Assembly (NCBI GenBank): GCA_039925965.1
Contig: JBDSXW010000017.1
Coordinates: forward strand, 62,001 to 126,000
Length of the DNA stretch: 64,000 nt
Direction: 5' to 3'
From: JAZKFT01 sp039925965
Lineage (GTDB): Bacteria > Bacteroidota > Bacteroidia > Chitinophagales > Chitinophagaceae
The position numbers and the translations under genes were made by a program. Numbering within the stretch: the first letter of the stretch is position 1; each line of letters begins with the position of its first letter. This document shows, in pieces, positions 15,266-24,737 of the stretch. A model generated the notes under the pieces. That model was not told where the DNA came from, ran no database searches, and was given only the letters and a program-made list of their open reading frames with translations.

Positions 15266-17122
15266 TTACACTTTTCTATCTTTCAACGCATCGCTTACTG
15301 CCACATCCATCAACCTTTCAGCGTAAGGCCTGCTTATATCATTGAGCTCTTCAATTTTTTTATGGATCAAGTCCTTGTCGTCCATGGTGAGGCTTAGTTG
15401 AAGCGCCTGCATGGCCGCAGCCGTATCCTGCAATTCAGTGCTGGTAAGCATTGCCACGTTTTTGGCAATAAATTTTTCTGTTGTTTCCAGAATTTGCCCG
15501 CCTTCGGTTTTCGCTTCTATCAACGCCCTTGTAGCAATATCATCCCTGGCATGGGTGATGCTTTCCAAAAGCATTTTCTCCACGTCGGCGTCGGTCAATC
15601 CATACTGAGGTTTGATATCGATGGTTTGCTCTACACCGCTGCGTAATTCTTTAGCGCGTACTTGCAAAATGCCGTCGGCATTAATTAAAAAACCAACATC
15701 AACCTTAGGCATCCCGGCCGGCATCCCGGGAATATTGGCAAGGTGAAATTCAGCCAGCTTGCGATTATCATTTACCAAATCCCGTTCTCCCTGGAATACG
15801 GAAATACGCATACTTCCCTGGCCATCTTTCTGGGTGGTATATTGGCGACCGGCACGGGTGGGTATTTTAGAATTGCGCGGTATCAGCACATCCATCAGGC
15901 CACCCATTGTTTCTATGCCAAGACTTAACGGCGTAATATCTAATAACAAGAATTCCTTGTTGTTTCCGGCCAGGATATCTGCCTGTATCGCGGCGCCCAA
16001 TGCCACTACTTCATCAGGATTTACGGAATCATTTACGGGTTTACCAAAGAAACCCGCCACGGCATTTTTTACTGCCGGCACCCGGGTGCTACCACCCACC
16101 ATCACGATTGCATCAATATTTTCCTTAACCAGCGCTGCATCTTTCAACGCGGCGCGGCAACATTCGATTGTTTTTTCAATTAGTGGGTTGATAAGCCTTT
16201 CGAAATCTACCCTGGTAAGCGTTAGCAAATCACCGTTGAGCGTTGTTTCAAAAATATCGGCTAATGAAAGTGCCTTCTTTGCTTCTTCTGCTTTGAGTCG
16301 GATAGTTTGCAGCATTTCCTTATTTGCGGTGAGGTCTTCATCATCTAAGCCAGCCTGCCCGATCCAGTGGTGGATGATGGCACGGTCGAAGTCATCTCCG
16401 CCTAAATAAGTGTCGCCATTTGTGCTGAGCACTTCAAAAATACCGTTGGTTATTTTCAGTATAGAGATATCAAAAGTGCCCCCGCCGAGATCGTATACAG
16501 CGATGGTTCTTTCGTCGGTAGTATTAGTTCCGATACCATAGGCAAGGCTGGCGGCGGTAGGTTCGTTGATGATCCGGAGGACATCCAAGCCGGCAAGTTT
16601 TCCGGCATCACGCGTGGCCTGGCGCTGCGCATCGTTGAAGTAAGCCGGCACGGTAATAACAGCTTTTGTAACCGGCGTTTTCAGAATATATTCCGCTCGG
16701 TGTTTTAGCTCTTTTAGTATAAAAGACGAGAGATCGATTGGTGAGTAGAACCGCTCTCCTACCTGCACTTTTACCAGGCTTTCAGTATTGTCGTCGATAA
16801 TTTTGAAAGTAAAAAAAGCGGCATTTTCTTTCAGGTCATTATAGCTTTTGCCCATCAGCCTTTTGGCGCTGAAAATGGTATTCTGAGGCTCACTTACGAG
16901 GTAATCTTTTGCAATTTCGCCTACGATGGCTTCGCCCCGCTCATCAAAATGCACAATGCTGGGCACCAGTGAAGAACTGTTATGCTCTTTCAAAGCCACT
17001 GCCTGCCTGCTTTCGGGGTGGATAATGGCCACGAGGCTATTGGTGGTACCCAGATCGATGCCCACAATCATTTCATTCTGCTGCAGGCTGCCAGTGGCTA
17101 TGTTGATAGAAATTTTTGCCAT
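15266..17122 (-). CDS. hscA: Fe-S cluster assembly chaperone HscA (Hsp70 family)
   Basis: A 618-aa Hsp70. The N-terminus has about 18 residues (MAKISINIATGSLQQNE) before MIVGIDLGTTNSLVA, the feature that separates HscA from DnaK. Conserved ATPase motifs are VITVPAYFNDAQRQATRDAG, VYDLGGGTFDIS and VMVGGSTRVPAVK; the substrate domain begins LLDITPLSLGIETMGG. The protein is shorter than DnaK and lacks its long acidic tail. HscA with HscB moves Fe-S clusters from the scaffold IscU to apoproteins. No isc or hscB gene is visible in the window, so it is an isolated member. Transcription likely begins at the promoter candidate 17145-17175. Confidence 0.87.
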   Translation of the reverse strand: MAKISINIATGSLQQNEMIVGIDLGTTNSLVAIIHPESRQAVALKEHNSSSLVPSIVHFDERGEAIVGEIAKDYLVSEPQNTIFSAKRLMGKSYNDLKENAAFFTFKIIDDNTESLVKVQVGERFYSPIDLSSFILKELKHRAEYILKTPVTKAVITVPAYFNDAQRQATRDAGKLAGLDVLRIINEPTAASLAYGIGTNTTDERTIAVYDLGGGTFDISILKITNGIFEVLSTNGDTYLGGDDFDRAIIHHWIGQAGLDDEDLTANKEMLQTIRLKAEEAKKALSLADIFETTLNGDLLTLTRVDFERLINPLIEKTIECCRAALKDAALVKENIDAIVMVGGSTRVPAVKNAVAGFFGKPVNDSVNPDEVVALGAAIQADILAGNNKEFLLLDITPLSLGIETMGGLMDVLIPRNSKIPTRAGRQYTTQKDGQGSMRISVFQGERDLVNDNRKLAEFHLANIPGMPAGMPKVDVGFLINADGILQVRAKELRSGVEQTIDIKPQYGLTDADVEKMLLESITHARDDIATRALIEAKTEGGQILETTEKFIAKNVAMLTSTELQDTAAAMQALQLSLTMDDKDLIHKKIEELNDISRPYAERLMDVAVSDALKDRKV

Positions 17123-17144
17123 AAGGAATACAATTAAGTGGCGG

Positions 17145-17175
17145 CAAATGTAGTGTTCAGTAGGCTAAAGCCAAC
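17145..17175 (-). promoter_or_regulatory. Promoter candidate of hscA
   Basis: Minus strand: GTTG (17175-17172), 19-nt spacer, TACATTTG (17152-17145), 22 nt before the ATG. The -7 box is a full TAnnTTTG match; the -33 box differs by one base from TTTG and lies inside a CGTTGGCT repeat arm (17169-17176). Confidence 0.6.
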
Positions 17176-17198
17176 GGAATGGATATTTTTCGTTGGCT
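17169..17198. repeat. AGCCAACG inverted pair near hscA
   Basis: AGCCAACG (17169-17176) and CGTTGGCT (17191-17198) form an 8-bp inverted repeat with a 14-nt loop. The same GCCAACG core forms the ends of the larger element at 17301-17545, suggesting a solo or decayed end of the same family. Confidence 0.55.
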
Positions 17199-17300
17199 GA
17201 AAAAAATGCCTGCAACGGAGTTTGAAATGAAAATCATTTGCATGGCTGAAATAATAAAGGGGGCCCGTCACAAACTGTCGCCCTTTATGACAAATTATCC

Positions 17301-17545
17301 ATTTTCGTTGGCTTCAGCCCAATGGCATGTAGTTAAGTGTTTTTATATGCCTTAGTCACATTTTTTTGGTAGAAAAAAGGTAGAAAACGATATAGTGTTC
17401 CATCGGAACACATTGTACAAGCCCTACAAAACGTTCCTCCGGAACGTAAAACCGCATAAATATCAGATTTGCTACCCACAAAATGTGCCTATGGCACATG
17501 CACATCTTCTTAACTTAATGGCATTGGGCTGAAGCCAACGGAAGT
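17301..17545. repeat. MITE-like element with 37-bp terminal inverted repeats and three hairpins
   Basis: The left end (17301-17337) reads ATTTTCGTTGGCTTCAGCCC then AATGGCATGTAGTTAAG; the right end (17509-17545) is its near-perfect reverse complement, sharing GCATTGGGCTGAAGCCAACG and CTTAACT. Between them are three separate hairpins, each with a 7-bp stem and 3-nt loop: GTGTTCC-ATC-GGAACAC (17395-17411), ACGTTCC-TCC-GGAACGT (17431-17447) and ATGTGCC-TAT-GGCACAT (17483-17499). No open frame encodes a transposase. It lies between hscA and the end of porU and accounts for most of this 447-bp gap. A non-autonomous element or structured RNA is likely. Confidence 0.75.
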
Positions 17546-17569
17546 GGGATTGGGATTTAATATTTTAAA

Positions 17570-20500
17570 CTAGCGCATCAAATACATTTTACCATAGCCT
17601 TTATTAAAATACTTGTCGGTCTGGTCCTGGCTTTGCTGGTTAAAGTTATCGTTGATGCGGAACTGTTCCATTTTTTTTCCGTTAAGTCCAGTGACTACCC
17701 GGTACAAATAGACACCATTAGCCAGTTTGGCTCCGTATTGATCGGTGCCATCCCATTTGAATTCGGTGATGTTGCGGCCAATATTAAGTGTGCCCAGTTC
17801 GGGTTTAGTTACTTCCCGCACTATTTTACCGGTGATGGTGAGTATCTGGATCTTAAATTCCTGCGGAATTTCATGCCCAGTAATGGTAAACACAAAGGCC
17901 GTGGAAGTGGTAAACGGATTTGGGTAATTAAAGAGGTTGCTGATCATCGGTTTGTTAAATACCTGGAAGCTGATCCGGAATTCACTGGGGCCGGCCCGGT
18001 TGCCACTCCGGTCTTTACCCGTAATTACCATTTCATAATCTCTTTGGTCGGTATCCTGGTCGAGCGTCGGGTAAAAATCGATGGTGGCTGTATTATCACC
18101 GGTTGCTACGCCTGGTGTAAACCGCAAAGTGTCGGTACCAAAACGGTAGCTGCGGGTAGTTCCGTCGGGGAATCGCAGCGTTAATACCAGCAGCGAGGTG
18201 TCGTTCAATGCCAGAAATTTACTTTCATCTTTCAGCTGTACCTGGATATGCGGTTTGGAACTTACGATGTCCCGGTTCAGAATATGGATGCCGTCAAAAG
18301 TCACGTCCAGCAACGGGTTGTAATTGTCCGACTTCACATAAAAGTTACGGTACAGGAAGTTATTGAAATGGTATTGCTCCGGCTGATCATCTGCCGGATT
18401 CACATCCAGAAAAATATTGTTCACGCCAGGGTAGTCTTTCGAATCGAGCGAGACTTTGATCGTAGTCGTGTCACCAGGAACAAGGTCTTTCTTTTTTGCA
18501 ACCTGAATGAAATGTTTCACATTGGCCTGGTCTTGCACAACCACATTTACCTTGATACTATCCCTGAATTTTACATCGCTGGTATTCTTAAATGCAATGG
18601 CAAAATCCAGCGGCTCACCCGTTTCCAACGTGTCTTTCATCTTTAATAGAATGTTCGCAGCCAACGCACCTTCAGGTGCCGGATCGTACAAAAGTCTCCA
18701 GTAACGCAGGTTATAAGCGGTGCCATTGACAGAGTCGGCATTCCGCATCCTCAACCTCATATACGGATACTGAGTGGCACTCACGGCACTGATATCAAAG
18801 TCTTGCTGAGCAGGGGTAAGCGTGTACAGCTTGGTCTCTGTGCCCTGGAGATTAACTCCAATGACATCAACAGTGGCATAATCGCCGGCCTGTGCATCCT
18901 GAGACTTACCGCGCCATTTTACATTTTTCCATGATCTGGAAGGGCCAACAACCGGTGAAGTAATATAACCGAGCGTATCAGGTGTAGGGGCGTAGGCATT
19001 CATCTGAATCCGCTCGAGGCCATCGCTAAACTTCCATTTCGGCTCAAATGTGGGATCTCCTTTTTTGTATAGCAATACAAAAACGCGTGGCTTGTAGAAC
19101 GAATCAATATCTGCAAAACCCACCGACTTAAATTTATGATACAACGACTTACCAGCTCCGAAAATGGCTTCGTCTGCTTTCATTTTGGCTGCAAAGGTTT
19201 CGTTCTCATATGGCGCATCTAGTATCTTACGAACTGCCACATAGCTTCCGTTAGGTATGCTGTCCATAAAATCCATCATCAGCTTTCGGTTGGCCGGCGT
19301 GCGGTCGTCCCACTCAAAATTATAGTTGCGGCCCGGAGCACAGTTATTGAGTACACTGCCGTAGCGGCCGGTGGTATTGGACATAATCGCAAAAGTGATC
19401 GGATCAAAAACGCTGAACAGCAGGGAGTGACCAGCACAGGCGCTTACAATACGCAATTCATTGTTTACAGAGATACTAAAATGCCCATCCTCATCTCCAC
19501 TGACAGGGTACACGCTTTGCGTAAAGAACAGGTTATTATTACGCGGTGTATAATTCCATATACGGGTAAATGAGTCTATATATACACGCGAGGCACCGCT
19601 TTTCAATTGCTGGTAAACATGGCTTTGGTTAAAGCCCAGTGAAGTTCCTGCCAGGTATACAAATGATGAGGTATTCCAGTGTATCGGGGCGTTATTGGCA
19701 GGCACAACGGCAAGGCGCCAATAGTACACCGTACTGTCAGTGTACGTGATGCCCGGATCAAACTCCGCGATACCGCCCGGTACTGTCGTATTGCGGGTGA
19801 TCTTAAACGGAGAATTGAACAGCTCAGTGGTATCCATTTCCATGCGGTAAGCCTTCGCATCAGCGAATGGATTGGAGGTAGACCCGATCACCTTAATGCC
19901 CTGCTTGTTGCTAATGGCAAAATTGTAAGGATATACCGGCCGCATCTCATCTTCAAAAATTACAAAATCCTTACTGGCTGTATTATTGAACTCACTCAGT
20001 TCATCCACTTTATTTTCTGTATCCATCGTAACAGTGATTCGGTTTGGTCCCTTATCCCTGTTACCAACTATTGGCAATCTGAAATTTATCGAATCGTTGT
20101 ATTTAGGTGAAAGTATTTTTTTGGAATATACAAGTTCAGTAAGGCCTGAAGGATTGACTGCTGAAACCGGATATTGTCTTTTGACTTCTACCGTAATCGA
20201 ATCTCCTGTGGCTTTGCCGAGATTGTAGTGATACACTTTTACGCTGAAACTATCTTCCGCTACAGAAATAAAATTAGGATTAATAACAATATTAGGCTCT
20301 TCAATACTATAATCCGGTTTGGCAAAGTGGATCAGCATAACGGCAGGGTCGCCATGCAAAGTTTGTTCCTCTGAATGGATGCGACCACTGTAATCGCCGG
20401 GGCCATAAGTATTAGTAATGTACTGAATAGCATCCTGAACATTCTTTCCGACAGACTTCCCATAACCAATTTTAGCAAATGAATTATACAAGCCTGTAGA

Positions 20501-22696
20501 ATAGGCATCGAGCCCGCCCGTAAGGCCAAAATGCGTGCTGGCTATAAGGCCAATGGAGCCGCGGTTTGGCGCTAACACATATTTTTCCGAGATCGTGCTT
20601 TTTACCATAAACCGGCTCGTGTCAAGCGTAAAGAAATTTCCAGCATTACAACCATTCAGCAGAAACAGCGGGTACTTTTTTGGATTGCTATACGTGTTGG
20701 GATCCTCCAGGTTGTAATCCAGTGCAGTGGCAGACGAGTGACCAAAATAAGTAAGCAAACCGATGCCGTCTGTGAATAAATGACCGAGTACTTCACTGCC
20801 AATGTTGGTAGCGGTGCCTGAATTGAACTTACTCAGGGTAGTTACGTTGCCGCCATACATCGTATCCTGGATAATTCGTTTATAGTTACTAAAGTAATAG
20901 GATAGCAGTTGGTCAAGATCGGGAGAATTGGCACCTACCACATGAACCACATTCTTCATCCATGCTTTATCAGCCTGGGTTTGGGATGGGCTCACTTGCG
21001 CTATTTCGTATTCTTTTACCTTATTGAGATAGGCCATAATTTCATTACCATCCACCACACTGATGCGGCCGATTGGCGTAGTAGGATAAGGACTGATATC
21101 GGCTGAAGAAAGCAACACATCGGAGCCCGGATAACCAAAGGTGGGAACCAGGTTGAGTTTGTCAGCAATCGGAAGCGATTGGCCGAATCGATAGTCCTGG
21201 TACGATACACCCTTACCAATAAGGAAAGCATATTTGGGCTGAACACTGAACTGCTGCCTGGCATAGCGTAAAAAATTGCGTATCGATGACGGGTGCTTTT
21301 TGATACCGTAGGCAAATTGGTCCTCCAGTTGATCGATATCGTACACTTTTGCGTTGTAACCACCGCCCACCGCACTGGCGCGATACTGCCGGTAGAGGTC
21401 TACCGGGTTGCTGCCGGCAACGGGCGCGTATAAAATACTGTTTGAAATAATCAGGTAATCACCCTGGTTGGCCGTAACAGCATAATTGATAAAACTTTTT
21501 TGAGCCATGGCACCCACCGCGATAACATGACTATTGTCCTGGCTAAGCAAAACATAACTGGTCAATGCCGAAGACGCAGGTAGAGCAAAGCGGATAGTGG
21601 CACCACTAACGTCGGCCAAATACCTGCGGTTATTGGTGAGATCATATAAAACAGGAAGCGCGGTACCCCTATCGAAATCAGTAATCTCGATATATTTACC
21701 CGCTGCACTGGCAGCAAGTTCGAATTCAAAAGACCGTTGACTATTAAATTTAAAAAGACGGGGATAGGTAAGATCGATATAGTTTACTACCACCCTGTCG
21801 TAAGGTGTCTGGCAGGTATTATTGATCGCATAAAGACTTTGCCCGGTGGGGAGATTTGTCACTGGGATATTGATATACGTTTGCGATTTTGCTTCGAATG
21901 CATTGAGGGTCATCTGCCCCATCAATTTATTACCGAGTGTAATATTCACGTTCCGGCTATTGGGCGCCACGCCTGCCATTGCCAGTTTCATGGTACAAGT
22001 TCCATTGCCAGCAGTGTACGGATAAAAATTTCGTGGGTAAGTGGGTGCTATATAGCCGCAGCAGCGGGCCAGCGAATCGGTATAAATCTCAAAGGAACTA
22101 AGCATTTCACCTATATCGTAAGAAGAAGAATAAATGTATTCAGGCACCGGACTGGCGTATCCCCTGCTTACCTGCTCTTTAAAATCGAATTTATCTGTAT
22201 AAGTAAAAAATGGTTCTGCAGGCAGCACATTACCGGCCACGTTATTAGCCGCCGATGCTATTCTCGCATTGCCACCGATGGTATTATAAGTTAGAAAATA
22301 GGTGGAAGAATCGGTCTGCAAGCTAACCCGTCCGTTGAGTTGGTAATTCGGATCACGGTACAGCGTTCTGTCTGCCTTGCCATCATTCATAACCCCATAA
22401 AATTCGATATAGTCATTGTTACCCAAAACACCCGTGGCAATCGTTGTGTATACAGCCACCTGTACCCCATTGCGCCACAATTGAAAATTTTGTGCGGGTA
22501 TTGCCGACAAACTATTTGCCGCCAGCGTCGGCTGAGAGATGCGGACCAGGCCGTTTTTGCCAACCCTGAATTTGTAGTAAGTCTTCGTATAATCTATCCA
22601 CTCGTTATTGAGTTGCGCATGACTGTATGCAGTTGCAAACAGGCAGCATGCCAGTATCAGTTTACGTATGTGTGATAAAAAAAAATGGGACATCAT
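17570..22696 (-). CDS. porU: Type IX secretion system sortase PorU (C25 peptidase)
   Basis: A very large exported protein (1,708 aa) with a signal peptide in the first 28 residues. The catalytic C25 (gingipain-like) domain is central: LTYFGHSSATALDY carries the His and YPLFLLNGCNAGNFF the Cys. The C-terminus (PNPFTTSTAFVFTITG, then LTITGKIVRE, then WDGTDQYGAKLANGVYLYRV) is a FlgD/T9SS type A-like sorting domain. PorU sits on the outer surface, removes the C-terminal signal from T9SS cargo and attaches the cargo to lipid. The gene is followed upstream, 7 bp away, by a PorV/PorQ-family gene, the arrangement known in other Bacteroidota. Two T9SS cargo proteins occur in this same window (49962 and 52856). 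Confidence 0.93.
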   Translation of the reverse strand: MMSHFFLSHIRKLILACCLFATAYSHAQLNNEWIDYTKTYYKFRVGKNGLVRISQPTLAANSLSAIPAQNFQLWRNGVQVAVYTTIATGVLGNNDYIEFYGVMNDGKADRTLYRDPNYQLNGRVSLQTDSSTYFLTYNTIGGNARIASAANNVAGNVLPAEPFFTYTDKFDFKEQVSRGYASPVPEYIYSSSYDIGEMLSSFEIYTDSLARCCGYIAPTYPRNFYPYTAGNGTCTMKLAMAGVAPNSRNVNITLGNKLMGQMTLNAFEAKSQTYINIPVTNLPTGQSLYAINNTCQTPYDRVVVNYIDLTYPRLFKFNSQRSFEFELAASAAGKYIEITDFDRGTALPVLYDLTNNRRYLADVSGATIRFALPASSALTSYVLLSQDNSHVIAVGAMAQKSFINYAVTANQGDYLIISNSILYAPVAGSNPVDLYRQYRASAVGGGYNAKVYDIDQLEDQFAYGIKKHPSSIRNFLRYARQQFSVQPKYAFLIGKGVSYQDYRFGQSLPIADKLNLVPTFGYPGSDVLLSSADISPYPTTPIGRISVVDGNEIMAYLNKVKEYEIAQVSPSQTQADKAWMKNVVHVVGANSPDLDQLLSYYFSNYKRIIQDTMYGGNVTTLSKFNSGTATNIGSEVLGHLFTDGIGLLTYFGHSSATALDYNLEDPNTYSNPKKYPLFLLNGCNAGNFFTLDTSRFMVKSTISEKYVLAPNRGSIGLIASTHFGLTGGLDAYSTGLYNSFAKIGYGKSVGKNVQDAIQYITNTYGPGDYSGRIHSEEQTLHGDPAVMLIHFAKPDYSIEEPNIVINPNFISVAEDSFSVKVYHYNLGKATGDSITVEVKRQYPVSAVNPSGLTELVYSKKILSPKYNDSINFRLPIVGNRDKGPNRITVTMDTENKVDELSEFNNTASKDFVIFEDEMRPVYPYNFAISNKQGIKVIGSTSNPFADAKAYRMEMDTTELFNSPFKITRNTTVPGGIAEFDPGITYTDSTVYYWRLAVVPANNAPIHWNTSSFVYLAGTSLGFNQSHVYQQLKSGASRVYIDSFTRIWNYTPRNNNLFFTQSVYPVSGDEDGHFSISVNNELRIVSACAGHSLLFSVFDPITFAIMSNTTGRYGSVLNNCAPGRNYNFEWDDRTPANRKLMMDFMDSIPNGSYVAVRKILDAPYENETFAAKMKADEAIFGAGKSLYHKFKSVGFADIDSFYKPRVFVLLYKKGDPTFEPKWKFSDGLERIQMNAYAPTPDTLGYITSPVVGPSRSWKNVKWRGKSQDAQAGDYATVDVIGVNLQGTETKLYTLTPAQQDFDISAVSATQYPYMRLRMRNADSVNGTAYNLRYWRLLYDPAPEGALAANILLKMKDTLETGEPLDFAIAFKNTSDVKFRDSIKVNVVVQDQANVKHFIQVAKKKDLVPGDTTTIKVSLDSKDYPGVNNIFLDVNPADDQPEQYHFNNFLYRNFYVKSDNYNPLLDVTFDGIHILNRDIVSSKPHIQVQLKDESKFLALNDTSLLVLTLRFPDGTTRSYRFGTDTLRFTPGVATGDNTATIDFYPTLDQDTDQRDYEMVITGKDRSGNRAGPSEFRISFQVFNKPMISNLFNYPNPFTTSTAFVFTITGHEIPQEFKIQILTITGKIVREVTKPELGTLNIGRNITEFKWDGTDQYGAKLANGVYLYRVVTGLNGKKMEQFRINDNFNQQSQDQTDKYFNKGYGKMYLMR

Positions 22697-22703
22697 GATT
22701 TAA

Positions 22704-23807
22704 TTAGTTTTCTTTTTTGCGGAGGTCAACCCGCAACGAAATAATATGGGTATAAAGGGGTGATGATTGGTTGGCAAGGTTATTAAAAGCGTAGTCGATG
22801 CCCACGTTGCCAAATTTAAAACCGGCACCTACGCAAGGTTGGTAAATCCATACTTTTTTAAGGTTGGTAGTGTCGCCATCTTTCAGGCCTCTTTGGAAAT
22901 TGTAAATGCCACCGCGCAGAAAAAATACATTGTTCACATCCAACTCCAGACCCAGCCTTGGGTCGATACTTACCGGGTCGCTGCTGATGATCGTGTTTCG
23001 TTTCCCATCAAAAGTTACATCCATAGCCAATTCAGTATTAAGGGCCACTTTCTTGCTTAAATTGAAGTGGTAAGCAGCACCCAATGATAGCCGGGGTGCA
23101 GTTAGTTCGGTCGATTTTTCAGGGATATCGTTTTTGGTGAGGTACAAAACTTCCTTCTCCCGTTCAGTGAAGGCGAAAGACCAGGCGTTAAAAGTGGTGG
23201 TGGCATCCCTCAACACCGCTCCCAGCCGCCAGTTGGGGCCCTGATAACTCCAGGCAGCGTCAATACCAAAGCCCCATGCCTTAGCAAAGCTACCCACCTT
23301 GCGATGGATGATCTTTACACTACCCCCAAAGCTCATCAGGTGATCTTCGTCCACCTGTTTCATTTTTTGCGCCAGCGACACAAGAAAAGCGTAGTCTGCC
23401 GATGAGAAAGTTTCAATATTATTATAATTAACCGATCCATCGGGCTCCACAAGGAACAGGGTATTGGGAATATCGTCTACCGCAAAGCGAAGCAGGGAAA
23501 TGCCTAATGTGCGCTTGTTGTCGGCCAGGGGTATGGCCACCGCAGCAAAATCGTATTTTCCGATACCGGCAAAATACTCGGCGTGCATTAGGCTGATAGA
23601 GGGGATGTCCTTCACCCGGATTAAAGCGGCCGGGTTCCAATAACCGCTGGTAGCGTCGTGGGTGCTGGCTACCTGTGCGCCGCCCATGCCCATGCCTCTT
23701 GCACCGGCACCGATATTCAAAAATTCGTTGGAATATTTTCTAAATTGAGCGTTGCCCGCAATACAGGCGAACGTAAAAATGACAATGCAGGTAAGGCGCG
23801 CCTTCAT
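22704..23807 (-). CDS. porV: PorV/PorQ-family outer membrane protein
   Basis: About 367 aa from the ATG at 23807 (MKARLTCIVIFTFACIAGNAQ, a good signal peptide); a Met ten codons upstream gives an unlikely longer leader. The mature protein begins with FLNIGAGARGMGMGGAQVAS, then DATSGYWNPAAL, a hallmark of the PorV/PorQ/FadL-like beta-barrel family. PorV is a shuttle that holds cargo for the sortase PorU; the gene's place immediately upstream of porU makes PorV the best name, though PorQ cannot be ruled out from sequence. The same-strand spacing of 7 bp suggests one transcript with porU. Confidence 0.85.
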   Translation of the reverse strand: MKARLTCIVIFTFACIAGNAQFRKYSNEFLNIGAGARGMGMGGAQVASTHDATSGYWNPAALIRVKDIPSISLMHAEYFAGIGKYDFAAVAIPLADNKRTLGISLLRFAVDDIPNTLFLVEPDGSVNYNNIETFSSADYAFLVSLAQKMKQVDEDHLMSFGGSVKIIHRKVGSFAKAWGFGIDAAWSYQGPNWRLGAVLRDATTTFNAWSFAFTEREKEVLYLTKNDIPEKSTELTAPRLSLGAAYHFNLSKKVALNTELAMDVTFDGKRNTIISSDPVSIDPRLGLELDVNNVFFLRGGIYNFQRGLKDGDTTNLKKVWIYQPCVGAGFKFGNVGIDYAFNNLANQSSPLYTHIISLRVDLRKKEN

Positions 23808-23988
23808 ACAGTAGTTTTGGGTTTGGATGACATACACTGCCAGCTGATAATTCGCAATTTCGATAAAGGATTGAAATTACTACCAAATTGGCAAACTCGA
23901 CACAATTGAATGAAAAACGAATGGTTTCCTGCAAAATTGTGTTTGTTAAGGAAAATGAAAAACAGGGTTCTTTCAGGTTGATTTGTAG

Positions 23989-24579
23989 CTATAATTTTTC
24001 GATATTCCGGATGACGATTGGCGTACCAAACAGTTCACCGTTGGTAGGCTTGGCTAGAATTTTACGAACGATATCCATCCCCTTTACTACTTTTCCAAAG
24101 GCAGCGTAGCCCTGACCATCACCATTATTACTCCCGCCATAGTCGAAACCAGGCTGGTCGTCCACGCAAATGAAAAACTCAGTATTTCCAGTGCCGGGTG
24201 CCTGGCGGGCCAGGGATAGCGTTCCATCCTTATGCGTTAAACCCGTCTGCCGTGTGGTTTCGTGCGGGATGCCCGGTAGTTTATCGGCACGCTTCGAATC
24301 GCTTGCCCATATTCCTCCCTGTATCAACCTGGTTTCTGTAGCACCCATCGGTTGGTTATCCTCATTTAATACCCTGTAAAAAGAGCTGTTTTTATAAAGC
24401 CCCGAGTCCACATATGATAAAAACGCGGCTACCGTTTTGGGTGCCTGTTTCGGATATAACTCCAATTCTATCACACCATACTGCGTATCTATCTCAAGGT
24501 GCGGATTCTCATATTGGTGCCCGCCACAGGCCGACGCGATAAAAAATATGGCAGTTATCACAATAATGCTTTTCATCAA
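23989..24579 (-). CDS. Cyclophilin-type peptidyl-prolyl isomerase lipoprotein
   Basis: A 196-aa protein. Residues 1-18 end in a lipobox (FIASACGG), so it is a lipoprotein facing the periplasm or surface. The cyclophilin domain spans most of the rest: IELELYPKQAPKTVAAFLSYVDSGLYKNSSFYRV, then IQGG, LSLARQAPGTGNTEFFICV and YAAFGKVVKGMDIVRKI. The family speeds proline cis/trans isomerisation in protein folding. Active-site Arg and Gln-like positions are present around FYRV and GNTEFFI. It is a separate unit on the minus strand, 158 bp after kynU, and no partner is suggested by the neighbours. Confidence 0.9.
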   Translation of the reverse strand: MMKSIIVITAIFFIASACGGHQYENPHLEIDTQYGVIELELYPKQAPKTVAAFLSYVDSGLYKNSSFYRVLNEDNQPMGATETRLIQGGIWASDSKRADKLPGIPHETTRQTGLTHKDGTLSLARQAPGTGNTEFFICVDDQPGFDYGGSNNGDGQGYAAFGKVVKGMDIVRKILAKPTNGELFGTPIVIRNIEKL

Positions 24580-24673
24580 ATTTTTTTAGCTTTAGGTACT
24601 TTGTCCGCATCAGACCTTTAGATGCATTCAATTTGATGTTTTTTTCTTTTTTTTCTTGATAAAAAAAAGGTAA

Positions 24674-24692
24674 ACGTAATTGGAGGTTACGT
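24674..24692 (-). terminator. Weak terminator candidate after kynU
   Basis: ACGTAA (24674-24679), 7-nt loop, TTACGT (24687-24692), flanked by A- and T-rich runs on both sides. On the minus strand a T-run follows. The stem is short and AT-rich, so this is tentative. Confidence 0.3.
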
Positions 24693-24737
24693 AAAAAAAA
24701 TCGAGGCTGCGTATAATCTAACAAATCCCAAATTTCC

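Noticed and set aside
17301..17545. Insertion sequence
   Set aside because: Ends are present but no transposase frame fits within the 245 bp.
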